A stretch of DNA of 64,000 nt, taken from assembly GCF_964019845.1 (NCBI RefSeq), contig NZ_OZ026465.1, positions 434,001 through 498,000 of the forward strand, given 5' to 3'. Positions 63,994 through 64,000 of this stretch are shown piece by piece; the stretch's first letter is position 1, and each line of letters starts with the position of its first letter. The DNA is from Spiroplasma endosymbiont of Labia minor. Lineage in GTDB: Bacteria; Bacillota_I; Bacilli_A; Mycoplasmatales; Mycoplasmataceae. The notes beneath the pieces are model-generated. The model saw only the letters and a program-made list of their open reading frames with translations, was not told the DNA's origin and did not search any database. The position numbers were made by a program, and so were the translations under genes.

Positions 63994-64000
63994 ATGAAAA
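63994..64000 (+). CDS. Start of a further gene, cut by the window
   Basis: ATGAAAA preceded by AGAGGA; MK... starts of this type are often lipoproteins here. Nothing more can be said. Confidence 0.4.

Overview
The window is a very AT-rich mollicute chromosome segment that reads TGA as tryptophan: almost every long gene, including aspS, the ABC transporters and the conjugation ATPases, contains in-frame TGA codons where Trp is expected. All coordinates here use genetic code 4. Gene content and lipoprotein style (MKKLLSLL-type leaders, relA, hisS-aspS, a nadD-yqeK fusion) point to the Spiroplasma/Mesoplasma/Entomoplasma branch. That placement is inference; no rRNA is present.

Layout. 1-9.5 kb is chromosomal core: the relA 3' end, a secreted Trp-rich protein, an ABC exporter, a catalytically degenerate HNH-fold protein, hisS-aspS (stop and start overlap) and two unknown proteins. 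A broken secreted-protein gene at 9.8-10.2 kb marks the left side of an integrative and conjugative element (ICE). An 11-bp GC-rich direct repeat (10178-10188 and 46881-46891) is the best candidate for its ends. The ICE carries a DnaC-like ATPase; three DNA methyltransferases with no restriction partner; a type IA topoisomerase split by an in-frame TAA; a MobL/MOBP-type relaxase; a TraG/VirD4 coupling ATPase; two VirB2-like small membrane proteins; VirB6-like and VirB3-VirB4-like proteins; a 985-aa anchored surface protein; an SSB-like protein; a cargo operon of HNH nuclease, ParB-like protein and methyltransferase; and two ISLre2-type transposases, one frameshifted. No tyrosine or serine integrase is visible. 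Right of the repeat are two unknown accessory genes, one with a SEC-C zinc motif.

49.5-64 kb returns to chromosomal genes: an ABC-2 exporter with a frameshift at the ATPase/permease junction, a candidate structured RNA, miaA, a frameshifted dnaQ-like exonuclease, tRNA-Gly(TCC), a choline-kinase-like protein, rdgB, trmL, a Cof-type HAD phosphatase, two decaying membrane-protein genes, nadD-yqeK and mtnN.

The most striking signal is a repeated 5' leader that precedes four ICE operons, plus a divergent fifth copy. Each starts at an extended -10 box and encodes a long closing stem with covarying pairs, a terminator-like hairpin followed by a T-run, and (in three copies) a second GATAAG overlapping the Shine-Dalgarno that competes for the same partner strand. 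It looks like a shared RNA switch co-regulating the transfer operons. Second is the HNH/ParB-like/methyltransferase cargo operon, which resembles an undescribed restriction- or defence-type module. Several genes have frameshifts in poly-A runs, so some apparent pseudogenes could be sequencing errors.
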